In this document: positions 35,041 through 47,708 of the stretch, one piece after another
How positions within the stretch are numbered: position 1 is the stretch's first letter
How the letters are laid out: each line of letters opens with the position of its first letter
Source: Triglochin maritima
Lineage: Eukaryota > Streptophyta > Magnoliopsida > Alismatales > Juncaginaceae
NCBI GenBank assembly: GCA_963682175.1
Contig: OY821771.1
Span: 32,632,201 to 32,696,200, forward strand
Length of the DNA stretch: 64,000 nucleotides
Direction: 5' to 3'
Notes under the pieces: model-generated
Databases searched by the model: none
Told to the model about the DNA's origin: nothing
The model's input: the letters and a program-made list of their open reading frames with translations, nothing else
Made by a program: the position numbers and the translations under genes

Positions 35041-36478
35041 GTCGGAAGTGTTAGAACCTAAGCCGTTTTAGGATGTAAATGTGTTTGTTGAGCTAATTAG
35101 GGTTTTTGTGCGATTTCCCCAACTTTCCTCGTGCCTAGGTGTGATGGGAGATGAATGTCGGTGAGGTTTGTGTGCTATAAAAGGGTGGTGCTAGAGAAGA
35201 AAAGAATAGTTTTGCTGAAGAGAAGAAATAGTTTGTGGGCTATCCGGAGTTTTGCTGAGAATTGAATTGAGAGGAGTTCGAGTGAAGTCAAAAGTCGAAG
35301 AAGAAGAGGATTTAGAGAAGTTGGAAGGAGAAGAATCGGGTTTCTTCAACTCGGACTTCGCCAGAAGTGCAAAGTAGAATGGTGCTAATCTCCGGAGATG
35401 TTCGAGAGCTCCATCGATCACGATAAAGCATTTCAAGTTCAATTAAAAGTTCATAGAAGGTGTGTGAATTGTTGTGGGCATAGTCGTTGGTGTCAAGGTG
35501 CAGCAAGATTGCTGCACTGGAACGATCGACCGATGTTGATATTGGTCAACCGATCATTGTGCAAATGTGAGTTTTCCCACGCAACAGTCGAACAATATCT
35601 ATTAGCGGTCGACCGGTTATGCATGATTTTGCGGGAAGAAGAAGACTCTATTAGTTATGATCGGACGGGACCCCTTGCCGTTCGACTGATTAGATCTAAA
35701 GTAAGTCCGTTTACGCTTAGACCATCTAAATAGTCGACCATCCTAGATTAGAGTTCAACCGATAACTTATGTGAAATTAATTATGGTTCGACTAGCTCGT
35801 ATATTGGTTCGACCGGTGATGGTTTGTGAAACGTAGGAAAGTCCCTATTATTTTCGGTCAAACGGGACCCTTTTGCCGTTCAACCATTGGGATGAATTGT
35901 TTAATTTTTATGTGTAGCGTAGATCCTTCCAAACGGTCGACCGTCCAAAGACTTTTGTACGACCATTTTGATGTATGTTTGTTCGAACGGTCTACCAGTA
36001 TAAATGACCAAACGGTCGACCACTTGATCATTTTTGGTCGACCGTTGGTGCCCAGGATTGATTTTATGTTTATGAGTGTGTTGGCACGTGAGCTACTATT
36101 ATGACTATTATGTTTTCATGACATATGCATTAAGACCCTACGTAGTAGGGCTGAGGGACCATAGTTCCCATTTGCATTGATATATGTATGGATCTACGGA
36201 GCAAGATGACTGTCTAACTTGTGTGGTGACGGAGATGACCGTCCGACCTGTGTGGTGGCAGAGATGACCGTTCGAACATTGTCCGAGGGAGATGATCGAC
36301 CGACAATTTTCTAGCGGGTATGATTGTCCGGCTGTCGCACGGCCTGAGAGTATGGCCGACTAAAGTGACGGCTCTAGTGGGTGTGGCATTGTGACCATGT
36401 GATCAGATATGGATCGATGACTTGGAAGTGCGTGCAATCTTCACCAAACCCTCATGCTAGTGTAGCCACGAGTGGGGC
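35040..36478 (+). repeat. Unclassified repeat (possible LTR) with GGTCGACC palindromes
   Basis: A TATA box (CTATAAAAGGG, near 35175), a G/A-rich leader, then a dense cluster of GGTCGACCG/CGACCGAT motifs (35520-36050) and short tandem units starting AGATGAC (36206-36310). It reads like retrotransposon LTR sequence interrupted by the solo LTR at 36479, continuing after 38023. I could not find its ends. Confidence 0.35.
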
Positions 36479-38023
36479 TGATTGACATCATTTCATGCTT
36501 ATATTTGTATCTTATATCCATTATCTTACACCTAAGCAATGCTACGTGACGAATTTTATGTTTGAATTTCAGAAATAAAGAGCTTTGAAGAGAAGAGCCA
36601 TGAAAGGACCCAAAAGTAGGGAAAAAGGACTTAATTGTGAGACCTGGGGACTAAGATGCAAGGGAGAAGGACCTGAACGTAAGACCGAAGGACCAAAGAG
36701 CAAAACAGAAAACTCCACACCATCATGGGGAGTATTTTAACAATTCTATTCGGGTTGGAGCTCCAACAAGCGAAATAGATGCATCCAAGACCAAAAAATA
36801 CATCAAGACAAGCCTACAACAAAAATGAGCGAGATCCGGATCCTATAGACCACCAATTGGCGGTCCGGATCTTCCCAGATCCGCTGCGATTTCTGGAGCG
36901 TATGTATTAGTGTTTGTTTAGGCTATTTTTGGTATTGTTTAGTCCCACATCGGGGGATTGTCCCGGATTACCTTTTTCTATGGCTTTAAATAGAACTCTC
37001 CCTCCTCTCATATACCCCATCTCTCTCTTTGTAGCCATCTTCCCTACTAAGAGTGAAGCCTTGAAGCAAAACTCTGGTGGAGGAAGGGCTGCTTGTAATT
37101 GAGTGAGTTAATAATAGATGTTTTCATTAGCATGTTATTTCTTGCTTAGTTAATTTCCTTTAATGTGTTTGCTTTGATGCTTGTTTTGTTTTATGTCATT
37201 TCAGATTGTTTAATATTTCTTGCTTGATTAGTGTAGTTTCATTTCAGTATGATGTTTCATTTTGTTAATGTAGTTAGTGTAATGAGTAGTGAGTAGTTTC
37301 ATCCCCATTTGGGGGTGGAGAAATATGTGATATGATCATGTAGTGTATTAGGTGTGTTATCTTAATCCCTTGAGCCTTATATGATTTCCATAACCATCTA
37401 ATGGGATTTCACTCTTATCTTTGATATGCTAATGCTCTTGAATGAAGCTTAGCTTATGCTTAGATTAGTGGACCTATTTTACGGGAAATGATAAGGTGAG
37501 GATATGGATGTAATTAATATTGGAAACACAATTTGTAGTATATGTACTCTTGTTTCCTTTACCTTGATTAATGTCTCGTATGTTTTAATGATAATGTGTT
37601 ATCTTAATTCATGTGGAGGCATAGTTGGGTCTAGTCTTTATACACGAGTTCATTTAGCTTCATTGCAATTATTGTCTTATATGCTTTAATGATACGATCT
37701 TATCTTAATTCATGTGGAGGCAAAGTTGGATTTAGTTTTATGATTTCATGCACTACATGTTGTGAGGAGCATAATTGAACACACACACACACACATCTTT
37801 ATATTCACATTATTTCTCTACCCCTTTGGGATTTAGTTTTATTGCTTATCTTCCATTTACTTTCGCATTATAGTGTAGTTTAGTGTAATCAATCTTTCTC
37901 TCATTTCTTTACCACTCGCCTTCGAACAAACCAATAGTCGACACCCCCCCGTGGATCGACCCGTATTTGCCACCGCTTCAACGCGGCCGTGCACTTGCGG
38001 TTTAATATAAAACAAATCAATCA
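36479..38023 (+). mobile_element. Second solo LTR, diverged Athila-like subfamily
   Basis: 1545 bp from TGATTGACATC to ...AATCA, clearly related to the LTRs at 1-1102 and 29269-30678 but longer and more diverged, with an (AC)n run near 37782-37794. The flanks GGGGC (36474-36478) and GGGGG (38024-38028) match at four of five bases, consistent with an old target duplication. One palindrome at 36848-36866. Confidence 0.8.
36848..36866. repeat. Single palindrome in the second solo LTR
   Basis: GACCACCAATTGGCGGTCC, one arm change. Its partner is not recognisable here. Confidence 0.75.
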
Positions 38024-39660
38024 GGGGGTATGTCGCATGCTTTCTGTATCACCGTACGTGCCTGCTGTGGGGTATCTTCAGATGCCCAATGATGATGAGA
38101 CATATGACAATATGACCCCAGAGGGGGGAGATGACTGTTATGTTTTTATATGTTGTCATGATACTAGTATGATATGACATGTATTGTTTAAGCATGTGCA
38201 TGTAGGTGGGCTTGTTATACGGGTTTCCTTATGGAAACTCGGGCATTGTTATTTTTGTTTTTTCAGGACCTCTTGAAGTATTGATCGGGTGGTGACTGGG
38301 GACGAGTACATTCACGGACCGGATCCTCTAGTCTTGATATTTTAGGTTGTTATGATTGCATGTATTTATGACTTTTGTACTTTGACATAATCATACTTTT
38401 GACAATTCTTGTACATGGTGCACCTTTTGATATATGTATTTTGAGTAGCGTCATCACGTGACGTTAGAGGAAGGCTGCCGAAATTGTCTTAGAAATAAAA
38501 CTTACATGATTATGATATAATAATCAAACTTATGAGTACATAATACTTGAAATCATTGTGGACAATGTCGTCATAATTGACTTCACGAAATAGAACCAAT
38601 AATTATCAGGTGCAATAAAATAATTGGCACCAAAGTTAGGCTGGATCATATTCATGTACAAAACGGAATAAAGATGGTGAACTTTCATCTGAAATCGAAA
38701 CACACTTCAAATCTGGAATTAACAAGGAATATACCAAACGTATAACTTGAAATCAAACACTGGATCAATTAAAATTTGTTCGTTGACCAATTTTAACTTA
38801 TCAATGTTTTTGTTACTGCATGAAACAAAGTCCATGTGAATTATTAATTCTACAACATGGAATTGATTTCTTATACTTTCAAAATGATCCACTAAGAGTT
38901 AATTGACTTTGGAATACAAATGTAACACCACCACATAATGTGCTAAAATATACATGCAAATCAAATCGTCTGATATTTCCTCCCATTATGGCAAACGTTA
39001 GACCCAAGAAATTTATTCAATTTGCAAAGCAAGTTATGACTCTCGACCAATAAAATTAACTCAAATGATCATGAGTGTACTCCATTTTTAATAGTTGCTT
39101 TAGAGGGTAAAGTTGTTTTAATGAAATCACACCAGAAGGAAATCAAAATGGCAAAGAAAGATGATAATATATAAATCATCAAGATCATGTGGGCATTTGT
39201 AGGAGGTTGCACGCCCTTACGTGTATCAATGCGTTTAAGAGGAACAAGCTATAGGAGGTATTGTATTCTTCTTCTCTAGGCCATTTTCATGCTAATTATA
39301 ATATACACTGGCTCAGACATGTATTTTTAGCGTTTTCACCCGGAGGTATTATGCCATTGCCTTTTCCATTCTGACTTGGTTTTCTAGAAGGTCAAGTCAT
39401 AACATGTTACCAACTTGGGATGGTAAGGCAATATCTTATCGAGGCATGAGCTCCCAGTAACATGATGCAACCATAATATTAAAGAACTGGAGGTATTGAT
39501 TGAGGCTAAATGGCATTCATGTATTGACTTTCAAAATCAAATCAAACATCATGAGCACAAATAAAATACAAGCAAGGTGCAAAATTAGTTGTGACTTCTA
39601 GGTCAAAACTGTTAGGATATATGACCCTCTAATCACTATATAATTGTGGAATTAAAATAC
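38024..39660. other. Right part of the unclassified repeat, then AT-rich sequence
   Basis: 38030-38500 continues the interrupted repeat (ends near GCCGAAATTGTCTTAG). 38500-39660 is AT-rich with no coding pattern or repeat I can name. Confidence 0.3.
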
Positions 39661-39679
39661 TATTTAAAGGATTAAGGGA

Positions 39680-40165
39680 AGAGACAATTACAAACAACAA
39701 ATTCGTCGATACCGGAGTTTAGAAAGGTTCGGCACCGCACCCGGTCCTAGTCCTCCTCGCAAGTCTCGCTCGATCTCCCAACCTTGCTTACGGTTCCACT
39801 AATCGATCTCCGTTCCGGGCCGAGATCAACGTTGTTTACAACCACCGAGCCTCGCGAACAACCTCACCTCGCTCGTGTCTCCTCTCACAATCCGAGAGGG
39901 AACTTCCTCAAAGCTTTACAATTAGTTAAGGGAGTGTCTCATCCGACTAGGGAACTTCCTCATCCTGCGACAGGACGACACAATCAAATTGAAACTCTTC
40001 AACTTCAAAAGACATTGTTGAGTGTTGTTAGTGAATTTTCATTTGTCATCCCTCCATCAGACTAAGTATCCTAGTGCGCTGACTGTCCTATCCCGTTAGG
40101 GGACTGCCTCGTCCTGCGAGAGGACGACACGATCAAAATGAGACTCTTGAGTCTTCAAGATATAG
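39680..40165. repeat. Diverged direct duplication, CCTGCGAGAGGACGACAC motif
   Basis: Two segments about 147 bp apart (39940-40020 and 40088-40165) share ACT[TG]CCTC[AG]TCCTGCGA, GGACGACAC and AACTCTT-like stretches. The preceding stretch reads like an LTR or leader. The ORF 39784-40065 has no family match. Confidence 0.4.
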
Positions 40166-40360
40166 TTGCATATATCAGCTCCATAAGTGGTCTTGTTCAC
40201 ATTTATCATTCCACTGGATTGTGTCGTCCTCATTTTTTTCTTGACGTTTCATTACTCTTTCTTCATAGTTTGGATAAAGTTTCTTCTTTCGGTCATCTAA
40301 CATTCCATTCAACAATATAATGAAAATACCATTACATACCCAAAGAGATACAAACAAAAC
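40166..40360 (-). pseudogene. ULP-gene fragment downstream of the GRF-like gene
   Basis: On the minus strand the translation K-K-L-Y-P-N-Y-E-E-R-V-M-K-R-Q-E-K-N-E matches a middle segment of the ULP gene at 60-63.5 kb (E-T-Y-P-N-W-E-E-R-E-M-K-H-K-E-K-N-K, near 61590). The next 50 bp (40166-40220) match DNA next to that gene's last exon (about 60250-60305). Two parts over 1.2 kb apart in the longer gene are thus joined here, which indicates an internal deletion. Confidence 0.5.
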
Positions 40361-40669
40361 ATTCCACTAAACACTATAATGAATTTCCATTGAACACTAT
40401 AAGCTTCCATATAACATTCCATTGAAAAATTCAACATTACCTATTCCACGAACAAAAACAAAAACAAAAACAAAAACAAAACAAATACACAAATACACAC
40501 AATATTATTAATATCTTCCAAGTTCCAAGTCAATTGGAAGAGAGTAATCCAGTCAGATGTCGCCTGCAAGATGAAAGGATGATTTTGTTCATCTCCTGGG
40601 TTTGGCTCAACTTTGAAAGCTCCCAGAGAAGCTTCCGCGTACTTGGGTCAATTACGATCTCGTCAGGTT

Positions 40670-41515
40670 TGCAAGACTTGCTCTCATGTTATATTAATAA
40701 AGTCCTTTATCTTCATGCTTGTGTGTTTATTTGTTTAATTGTGTGATTGTTGTATTGTATGTTTATATTTTGTGTCGTAGAAGTTTCCTTTTTTGGGAAA
40801 GTTTCATTTTTAGTTCAGCGAATGTTACTCGTCGGGCGGGTGTGCAACTAGACTCGATCATTTTGGGTTGGGGTGCATGTGGTTTAGGAGTTCTTTTCTC
40901 TTGTCCACATGGGCTTGTGTGTGAGAGGCTGGGCTGAGTCAGCAGGTGATGTGGCATCCATATCAGCATGCAAAATTCAAAATCTCCTAAATTTGGCAAG
41001 TACATGTTGATGAGAGATTATGGCACTTGATTGGTATGCTTTTGTGGTGAATTGTTTGCTGCAAAAACCAAACCCTAGCCAACTTTTGCACTTATCCTCT
41101 TCCTCTTTCTCTCCCACACAAAATCCCCTTCTCCCCTCCACTCCAACGTCTAGTGGTTGGGAACTCCAGCAAGTCAAGCGAGAAAAGGTGCAAGTGCAAG
41201 AGGCGTCTAGCTAGCTAGCAAAGGAGGTGGTAGCAGCTGATTTCAAGCGATATCCAGGCTTGTTCTTCTCTAATTCAGGTATGATTCTGATCCAAAAGGA
41301 GTGGTAACAAGCGGGGGTGCTGGATGGAGGTTCATCCAGAACCAAAGGGTATGTCCTGTCATGCATCTAGGTGTTATCTATCCGTGCATGTTTTTATTCA
41401 ATGTCTTGTAGGTTTTGTCTTTTATTGTAACTCCTTCGATCGTCGTCGATGATTCTGGTCGCGACTGTTTGCTTGGTTTCCCAATATGCGTACCGACGAG
41501 ATCAGGGGCATTACA
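40670..41515 (+). repeat. 5' LTR of the gypsy element, shortened
   Basis: 846 bp, against 2577 bp for the 3' LTR. The two align at both ends, but the 5' copy lacks the block matching about 44575-46395, while it keeps about 90 bp (near 40905-41000) that the 3' copy lost. Confidence 0.8.
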
Positions 41516-41689
41516 GCTTGGTATCAGAGCCAAGTTTGTCCCAAGAATGTACAGAATCTGAAGACTCTTTAGTGGGGGCATCAAGCCCAAACCCTGTCAG
41601 GAAATTCTTTCCTTTTAGAACTTGCATTCCAGTTGGTAAAAGGTCATTCTGGCATGTTACGCAGACTCAGTCTTTCATGTTTTGTTTCT

Positions 41690-43850
41690 AGCCTTGTTGC
41701 GAAGACATTGTTTGATTTTGGGGCTACACATTCCTTCATCTCGGAGAAGTTCTCAGCCGTAGTGGTTAGGACAACAGTGGGGCTAACTTTCAGGTTGGAA
41801 GTCAGTACACTGATGGGTGACGTGATCATTGGGAGGATGTATCTTCCGAGGGTGTCGGTGGTCTTGGGAGATCAAGACTTCCAGACTAACCTCATTGTAT
41901 TGCGATGTCGGATTTTGGTGTCATGCTTGGATTGGATTGGCAGAATTGGAGGCTCAATTGCAGAAGTTGCTAGATAAAGGTTTCATCTAGTCAAGCATTT
42001 CACCTTGGGGGGCTCCAATGCTATTGGTGAAGAAGTAGGATGGGTCGGTGCGGATGTGTATCCACTATAGGATGTTGAACAAGGTTACGATTAAGAATCG
42101 GTACCCCTACCTAGAATTGATGACTTGTTCGATCAGTTGCAGACGGCTAAGGTCTTATCAAAGATTGATCTGAGTTCGGGTTACCATCAACTGAGGATTA
42201 AGGTCGACGATGTTCAGAAGATGGCATTCAGGACGTGCTATGGTCACTTCGAGTTTCTAGTGATGCCTTTTAGACTAACCAATCCCCATGCAGGATTCAT
42301 GGACTTGAGGAACAGAGAATTCAAGCCCTTTCTGGACCAGTTCGTAATTGTCTTCGTGGACGATATTCTTATCTACTATCTAGATAGGGAGTAGCATAAT
42401 GAGCATCTGAGGACAGTGCTAGAGATTCTGGGGAAGGAGCAATTGTTCGTGAACCCTACAAAGGTTGAGGTAATTCTAGGCTGGAAGGTGCCGACCAATG
42501 TGTCAGGGATTAGGAGTTTTGTTGAACTTGCGGGTTATTACCGGCGATTCATCTAGGATTCCTCCAAAATTGCTACACTGTTGACGGCGCTGACCCGGAA
42601 GGGAGTGAAGTTTGAGTGGTCTCGGAAGTACGAGGAGAGTTTCCAAGAGCTGAAGATGAGGTTGACTTCAGCACCGGTGTTGACACTTCTGAGGGGATCA
42701 AGAGGCTTTGTGATTTATAGTGATGCATCAGGGATAGGTTTGGGTTGTGTCCCTATGCAGCACGAGAAGGTGGTGGATTACGCTTCGAGGTTACTGAAGC
42801 TGCATGAGAAGACTTATCCCACTCATGACTTGGAGCTTGCAACGGTGGTCTTTGCCCTGAAGATTTGGAGGCACTGCTTGTATGTGGAGCAGTTCGAGGT
42901 ATTCATTGATCATCAGAGCTTGACGTACTTGTTCTCGCACAAGAAGCTTAATATAAGACAGTGTCGGTGGTTGGAGTTCATTAAGAACTACAATTGTCAC
43001 CATCTCCTACCATCCAGGGCAGGAGAATTTGGTAGCAGATGCTCTTAGTAGGAAGTGGGATGGCTCAGTTGCTCACTTGAGGGTTTGGGAGTGGAAGCTG
43101 TTGGAGGATTTGACAGACTGGCATCATTTTATGGAGGAGACCGGCCGAGTGGAGTTGGCTAGCTTATGAGTTGAGTGGACCATCATCCAGAGGATTGTAT
43201 AGAAGCAGAGTGAGCATTCAAAGTTGACTCCCTTACTTGAGGCAACCGGGGCAGAGGGTTCTGAGTTCCAGATTGCAATGAATGGAGGTCTAAGATATCA
43301 AAATCGGTTGTGGGTTGTGAATTTGGATGGGCTAAGGTAGGAGATCTTGGAGGAAGCTCATGGCTTGAGGTACAAGGTTCATCTGGGGAGCACAAAGATG
43401 TACAAGGACCTGCAACAGAGTTCTTGGTGAAAGGGGATGAAGTGGAGTATTGTTGAGTTTGTCACAAGGTGTTTGGTCTGCCAGTAGGTTAAGATCGATC
43501 GCCAACGTCCAACAGACATGATGCAGAGGATTGAGCTTCTGGAGTTGAAGTGGGAGCATGTGACGATGGACTTTGTCATTGGTTTGTCATGGGTTGAAGT
43601 GGGAGCATGTGATGATGGACCCGTCGTTTGCATGATGCTATTTGGGTGATCATGGATTGTCTGACGAAGTCAGCACCTTTTCTGGAGACTTGGGTGACAA
43701 CATCGTTGGAGGGTTTGACGAAGCTTTACATCGCAGAGATAGTCAGGCTGCATGGAGCTCCGATGTCTATCATTTCAAATCGAGACCACCGATTCAGTTT
43801 GAATAAAAACTTTTCCGTTCACCTCTATGCTAGAGCGAGGTAGGAAAGAG
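41690..43850 (+). pseudogene. pol: Gypsy pol remnants: protease, RT, RNase H, integrase
   Basis: In order. Protease near 41700, T-L-F-D-F-G-A-T-H-S-F-I-S (the usual D-S-G-A is now D-F-G-A). RT start near 41940-42120. RT core 42125-42394 with [10 protein letters not shown] and the catalytic box F-V-D-D-I-L. RNase H 42581-43048 with [11 protein letters not shown] and [14 protein letters not shown]. Integrase remnants 43320-43843, with a zinc-binding region and D-C-L-T-K-S-A...L-H-G-A-P-M-S-I-I-S. Many stops and frameshifts; dead. Confidence 0.85.
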
Positions 43851-43974
43851 ACAGTTGTTGGGACCGTAGAATGTGTAGTTGTATGCGGATCGAGTGGATT
43901 TGATTCGATGCAGACTGGTGTCGAGGGTTAGGAATAGTAAATTTTGAGGACAAATTTATTTAAGAGGGGTAGGT

Positions 43975-46551
43975 TGTAAGACCCACTCTCCTATTATGTT
44001 AATAAAGTCCTTCTTCATCTTCATGCTTGTGTGGTTATTTGTTTAATTGTGTGATTGTTGTATTGTATGCTTATATTTTGTTTTGCGGAAGTTTCCTTTT
44101 CCAGGAAAGTTTCTTTTATGTCGAGCGGGAGCAACGCGCCGGGTATGTGTTCAACTAGATTCAATCGTTTTGGGTTGGGGTGTGTGTGGCTTAGGAGTTG
44201 TTTTCTCTTGGCAAGTGTTGATGAGAGATTATGGCACTTTATGTGTATCCTTTTGTGGTGAATTGTTCGCTGCAAAAACCAAACCCTAGCCGACTTTTGC
44301 ACTCATCCTCTCCCTCTTCCTCATGGAATCCCCTTCTCTCCTCCTCTCCAATGTCTGGTGGCTGGGAACTCCAGCAAGTCAAGCGAGCAAAGGTGCAAGT
44401 GAAAGAGGCATCTAGCTAGCTAGCAAAGGAGGCGGCAGTAGATGATTCCATGCAATCTCTGGGCTTGTTCTTCTCCAATTCAGGTATGCTTCCAATCCAA
44501 AAGGAGGGTAACAAGTGGGAGTGTTGGATGGAGGTTCATCCAGCACCAAAGGGTCTGTCCAGTCATGCATCTAGGGCACACACGCGGGTTGCAAACTCAG
44601 CCTAGTCGGGTTGGTGTTGCGTGAGCCCTGGATTGTTGTGGCTGGTTGGGATGTCCTCCCCTTGAACATGACTTAAGCACACAATTTCCAAGTGGTTTGA
44701 CGAGAGAAAACTAGGGAGATTGTGGCTGGGTCGTGGGGGAGCACGTCGGGTGCATTGCATGCATGATTTTCTTGGTGTTGTGTTTGCACCTTGGTTGTTG
44801 CTGGATTTGTTGCTGCTTGTATGTTGTGGACGTGATTTTCATGCTGGATTTCATGATTATTTTCAGGAGTAGTTTGCTGTAAAGATAGCACATGTTTATG
44901 CATATTTTAGTTGCTGGATTATGTGATTATTTCATGAGTTAGTTGTTGTTAATATGCTGCATGATTATGTGTTGTTTAGTTGCTAGATCTAGGTGATTAT
45001 TTCATGAGTTAGTTGCTGTTAATATGCTGCATGATTAGGTATTGTTTAGTTGCTAGATCTATGTGATTATTGCATGATTTTGTTTCCATTAAGATTCTAC
45101 ATGGTGATGTACCATTTAGCTGCAAGATCCATGCGATTATTTCCTAATTTAGTTGTTGTTAAGATGTTACACGTCTATGCATTATTTAGCTACTAGATTT
45201 ATGGGTTTTTTCATGATCACTTTCTGTTAGGATGCTACATATTCATGTATTAATTGATTGCTGGATGTACCTAATTTTTATTGGTTAGTTGCTGCTAAGA
45301 TGACATAGGTTCTTGTATTATCTAGTTACTGGTTGTATGCGATTTTTCATGAGTAGTTTGAGAATCTATTACTATTGTTGCACGTATATTTCATGGTCTT
45401 ATAGCTTTTGTTACTGCTGTCATAAGTGTGGTAATGTGGATGAATGTATAGAGAGCAAGGAGTCGATGATGTGACTATTGTTTCATGACGCGTAGATAGC
45501 AAGACTCCTTGTTGTGCCTAATTGTGTCGTCTTGATCTATTCATTGATTGTGCTTGCTGCCTTTCTTCTTGTGGAACATGTGTTGGTTCCATTGTTTCAT
45601 GCTTACAAGCTTCGTGGGAGTTCTATTGCTCATTGCGTTGGGCATGAGCTAACTTCTAACTTCAGATGGAATGTAGTCCTATAGATAGCTTGCATTTGCG
45701 TAATGGTTAATAAAATAAATCCGTTCACTGATGTTGAGGGGGCGACGAGCCTGATTGAAAAACTTCTATGTAGAAAGTCCAGGTATAAGATAAGACCTGG
45801 ACAGGCACACTGTCATTTGCTACAGGACCGGCATTCCCAACCTCAAGATGGAACCATGTAGGTAACTTGCCGCGAGTTGGGGTGTCAATCCGGAAGACCG
45901 TTATGTGCCGAGTGGTGGGTAACTTTTGGATGACCCACTTGTGGATTAGACCAGTAGGGCTGGTGGTTGGTTCCTATGGAGAGGAACCACTTCGGATGGA
46001 ACCCAAAGTGGTGCAACTATGTAGAGTTGTTGCTTGGCGCAGCAATGTAGAGTTGTCGCTTGGCTCAGCTATGTAGAGTTGTGACCCTTTTGCTTTTCAT
46101 GTGTGATAGATAAGTTCCATGCATAACTTCTTATCCTATTTTGGACCTAGAGAATACAAGATTTTCTTATTGAAAACTCACGCATATTCGTTGTTGTTTT
46201 TGCCTCAGGTACTTTCGTTTCCTTCAGGGGGCTAGACTGGAGGAGTTTCAGAGGATTTTGTACACGAGGGATACGTCGACCAGATTCTTCCAGTTGTCTT
46301 TTTGATTCTGCATTATTTATGATGTATTTCCTTTTTGAACTCGATGTATTATGTCTGATATTATTTCTATTTATGGGTAATTTCCCTTTTCAGTTTATGT
46401 CTCATTTTATCTATCCATGTATGTTTCTATTCAGTATGTCTTGTACGTGTTGTCTTTTATTGTAACTCCACTGGTTGTCGTGGATGACTCTAATTGTAAC
46501 TGTTTGCTTGGTTTTCCTAGCGTGCGTACCCACGAGATCAGGGGCATTATT
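43975..46551 (+). repeat. 3' LTR of the gypsy element
   Basis: 2577 bp, starting TGTAAGACCC after a purine tract. It contains tandem units of roughly 75 bp (GATTATTTCATGAGTTAGTTG..., about 44910-45340) and short tandem GTAGAGTTGT[TC]GCTTGGC repeats (46020-46080). No ORF in it is supported. Confidence 0.8.
44910..45340 (+). repeat. Tandem repeats inside the gypsy 3' LTR
   Basis: Five or more decaying units with GTGATTATTTCATGAGTTAG, GCTGTTAATATGCTGCATG and TTTAGTTGCTAGATCTA in the same order. Confidence 0.65.
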
Positions 46552-46899
46552 GGGTTTCTCCACCGGTGGTAACAGCGTTCTATCGTCTTAGACGATGATA
46601 GTGATGGGTTGGATCGGAGGAGCCACAAACATAACTTTTTGCTAGCTTTGTGTGGAGTGTTGGACCTTAACTTTATTGCCTTCAAAGCGCACCTATAGGT
46701 GCGAAAGGGTAGATGTGAATCTCTAGGTATTTCAACAGGGGGACAACCTCCCCATATTGGTCCACCAGTGATGTACTCATGTTCATCACTTGAGCAGTCA
46801 TTGTTGACATTGTATTGGAAGGCCATTTTTTGAGTAAATTGAACTCACAACTGGATCTACGAATGCAGTAAGGTTTATGAATACCCTTCAATAACAATT

Positions 46900-47700
46900 G
46901 ATTTTGTAAACCCTGAATAATGACACGTCCCTAGCCACACTCAATTGTCCCGTCATGGGACGTTTGTATACACTTGTCCATGCGTGAATTATATATTATA
47001 TATTATACCTTTTGTTGAAGAGTAAATTAATTAATATATAAGATTATTGGAGTCATGCACTTTTAAACAATACACTAAATTAAAATTTGAATAATATTTT
47101 ATTTTAGAATTTTATTTTAACAACACAATATGAAGTTCAAGATACATTCTTAATATTTATAATCTAGTTTATGGTATAATTTTGTAACATATTGTCATTG
47201 TTTTTTTAAAGAGTCATATTGTTTAATTTTAAACATGTGATTTTAAAGTTTTTGTAGTTAAGTTTTTATGTAATGAAAATAATTATTACATAAGTTTGAT
47301 AGACATGTATATTGTTTACAATTTTCCTGCACTTTCTGTTGGTTTGTAGAGGGAAACAGAGGAAAATATTTTCCTTTCCAAGACTGACACAAACACCAGG
47401 AAAAGTTTTGGTCAAAGGTAAACTGTTTTCTTTTCCCGCTGTTTCCAGGTGCAGAAACACCCCTCAATATAGTACTAAATAACCTAGGTTGTTTTCAAGG
47501 GCTAAATAAGCTAGGTTGTCCTGCGCGGGTCACTTGCGTCCTTATGTGGCCCGATCGGGACACAAGTGTCAATGTGCGTACAAGTGAACTTGTAACAAGT
47601 TCACTTAATAGTTAATTGAACTACATATTAATAGTTTAACACCCAAAAACAACAATCATTTACAATTAGATATGTTGTTAATTTAGTTGTCTCATATTGG
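46900..47700. other. Upstream flank of GRF-like copy 1
   Basis: The first 100 bp or so (to about 47000) match, reversed, the region before the GRF-like gene at 57599. The rest is AT-rich, with no supported gene. Confidence 0.35.
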
Positions 47701-47708
47701 ACAAGGTT

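Larger units (their letters stand above)
40670..46551 (+). mobile_element. Old Ty3/gypsy retrotransposon, gag lost
   Basis: Target duplication AGGTT (40665-40669) against GGGTT (46552-46556), one mismatch. LTRs 40670-41515 and 43975-46551; Met-tRNA-type primer site TGGTATCAGAGC at 41519-41530. The inside (2.46 kb) keeps decayed protease, RT, RNase H and integrase in gypsy order. Gag is essentially absent. The long 3' LTR and pol order suggest a chromovirus (Tekay/Del-like), an inference only. Confidence 0.82.
40548..46826 (-). pseudogene. GRF-zinc-finger-like gene, copy 1, split by a gypsy element
   Basis: The ATG at 46826 starts MAFQYNVNND. The reading continues T-G-G-P-I-W-G-G-C-P-P-V-E-I-P, then S-N-T-P-H-K-A-S-K-K, where a 2-bp loss shifts the frame. 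At 46552 a Ty3 element begins. The gene resumes at 40669 with K-P-D-E-I-V-I-D-P-S-T-R-K-L-L-W-E-L. The copy at 57599 shows the unbroken order, and the two halves fit across the 5-bp target duplication. The F-Y-V-C-G...H-H-C-R-Y-F-V-W-D-D pattern, as reconstructed from the two copies, resembles the GRF zinc finger, a small nucleic-acid-binding fold. That call is by motif only. Non-functional. Confidence 0.6.

Noticed and set aside
35050..38490. Possible LTR from TGTTAGAACC to ...CTTACA interrupted by the solo LTR
   Set aside because: No matching flanking duplication; kept only as an unclassified repeat.
39784..40065. 93-residue ORF
   Set aside because: Lies in duplicated repeat sequence; no recognisable domain.
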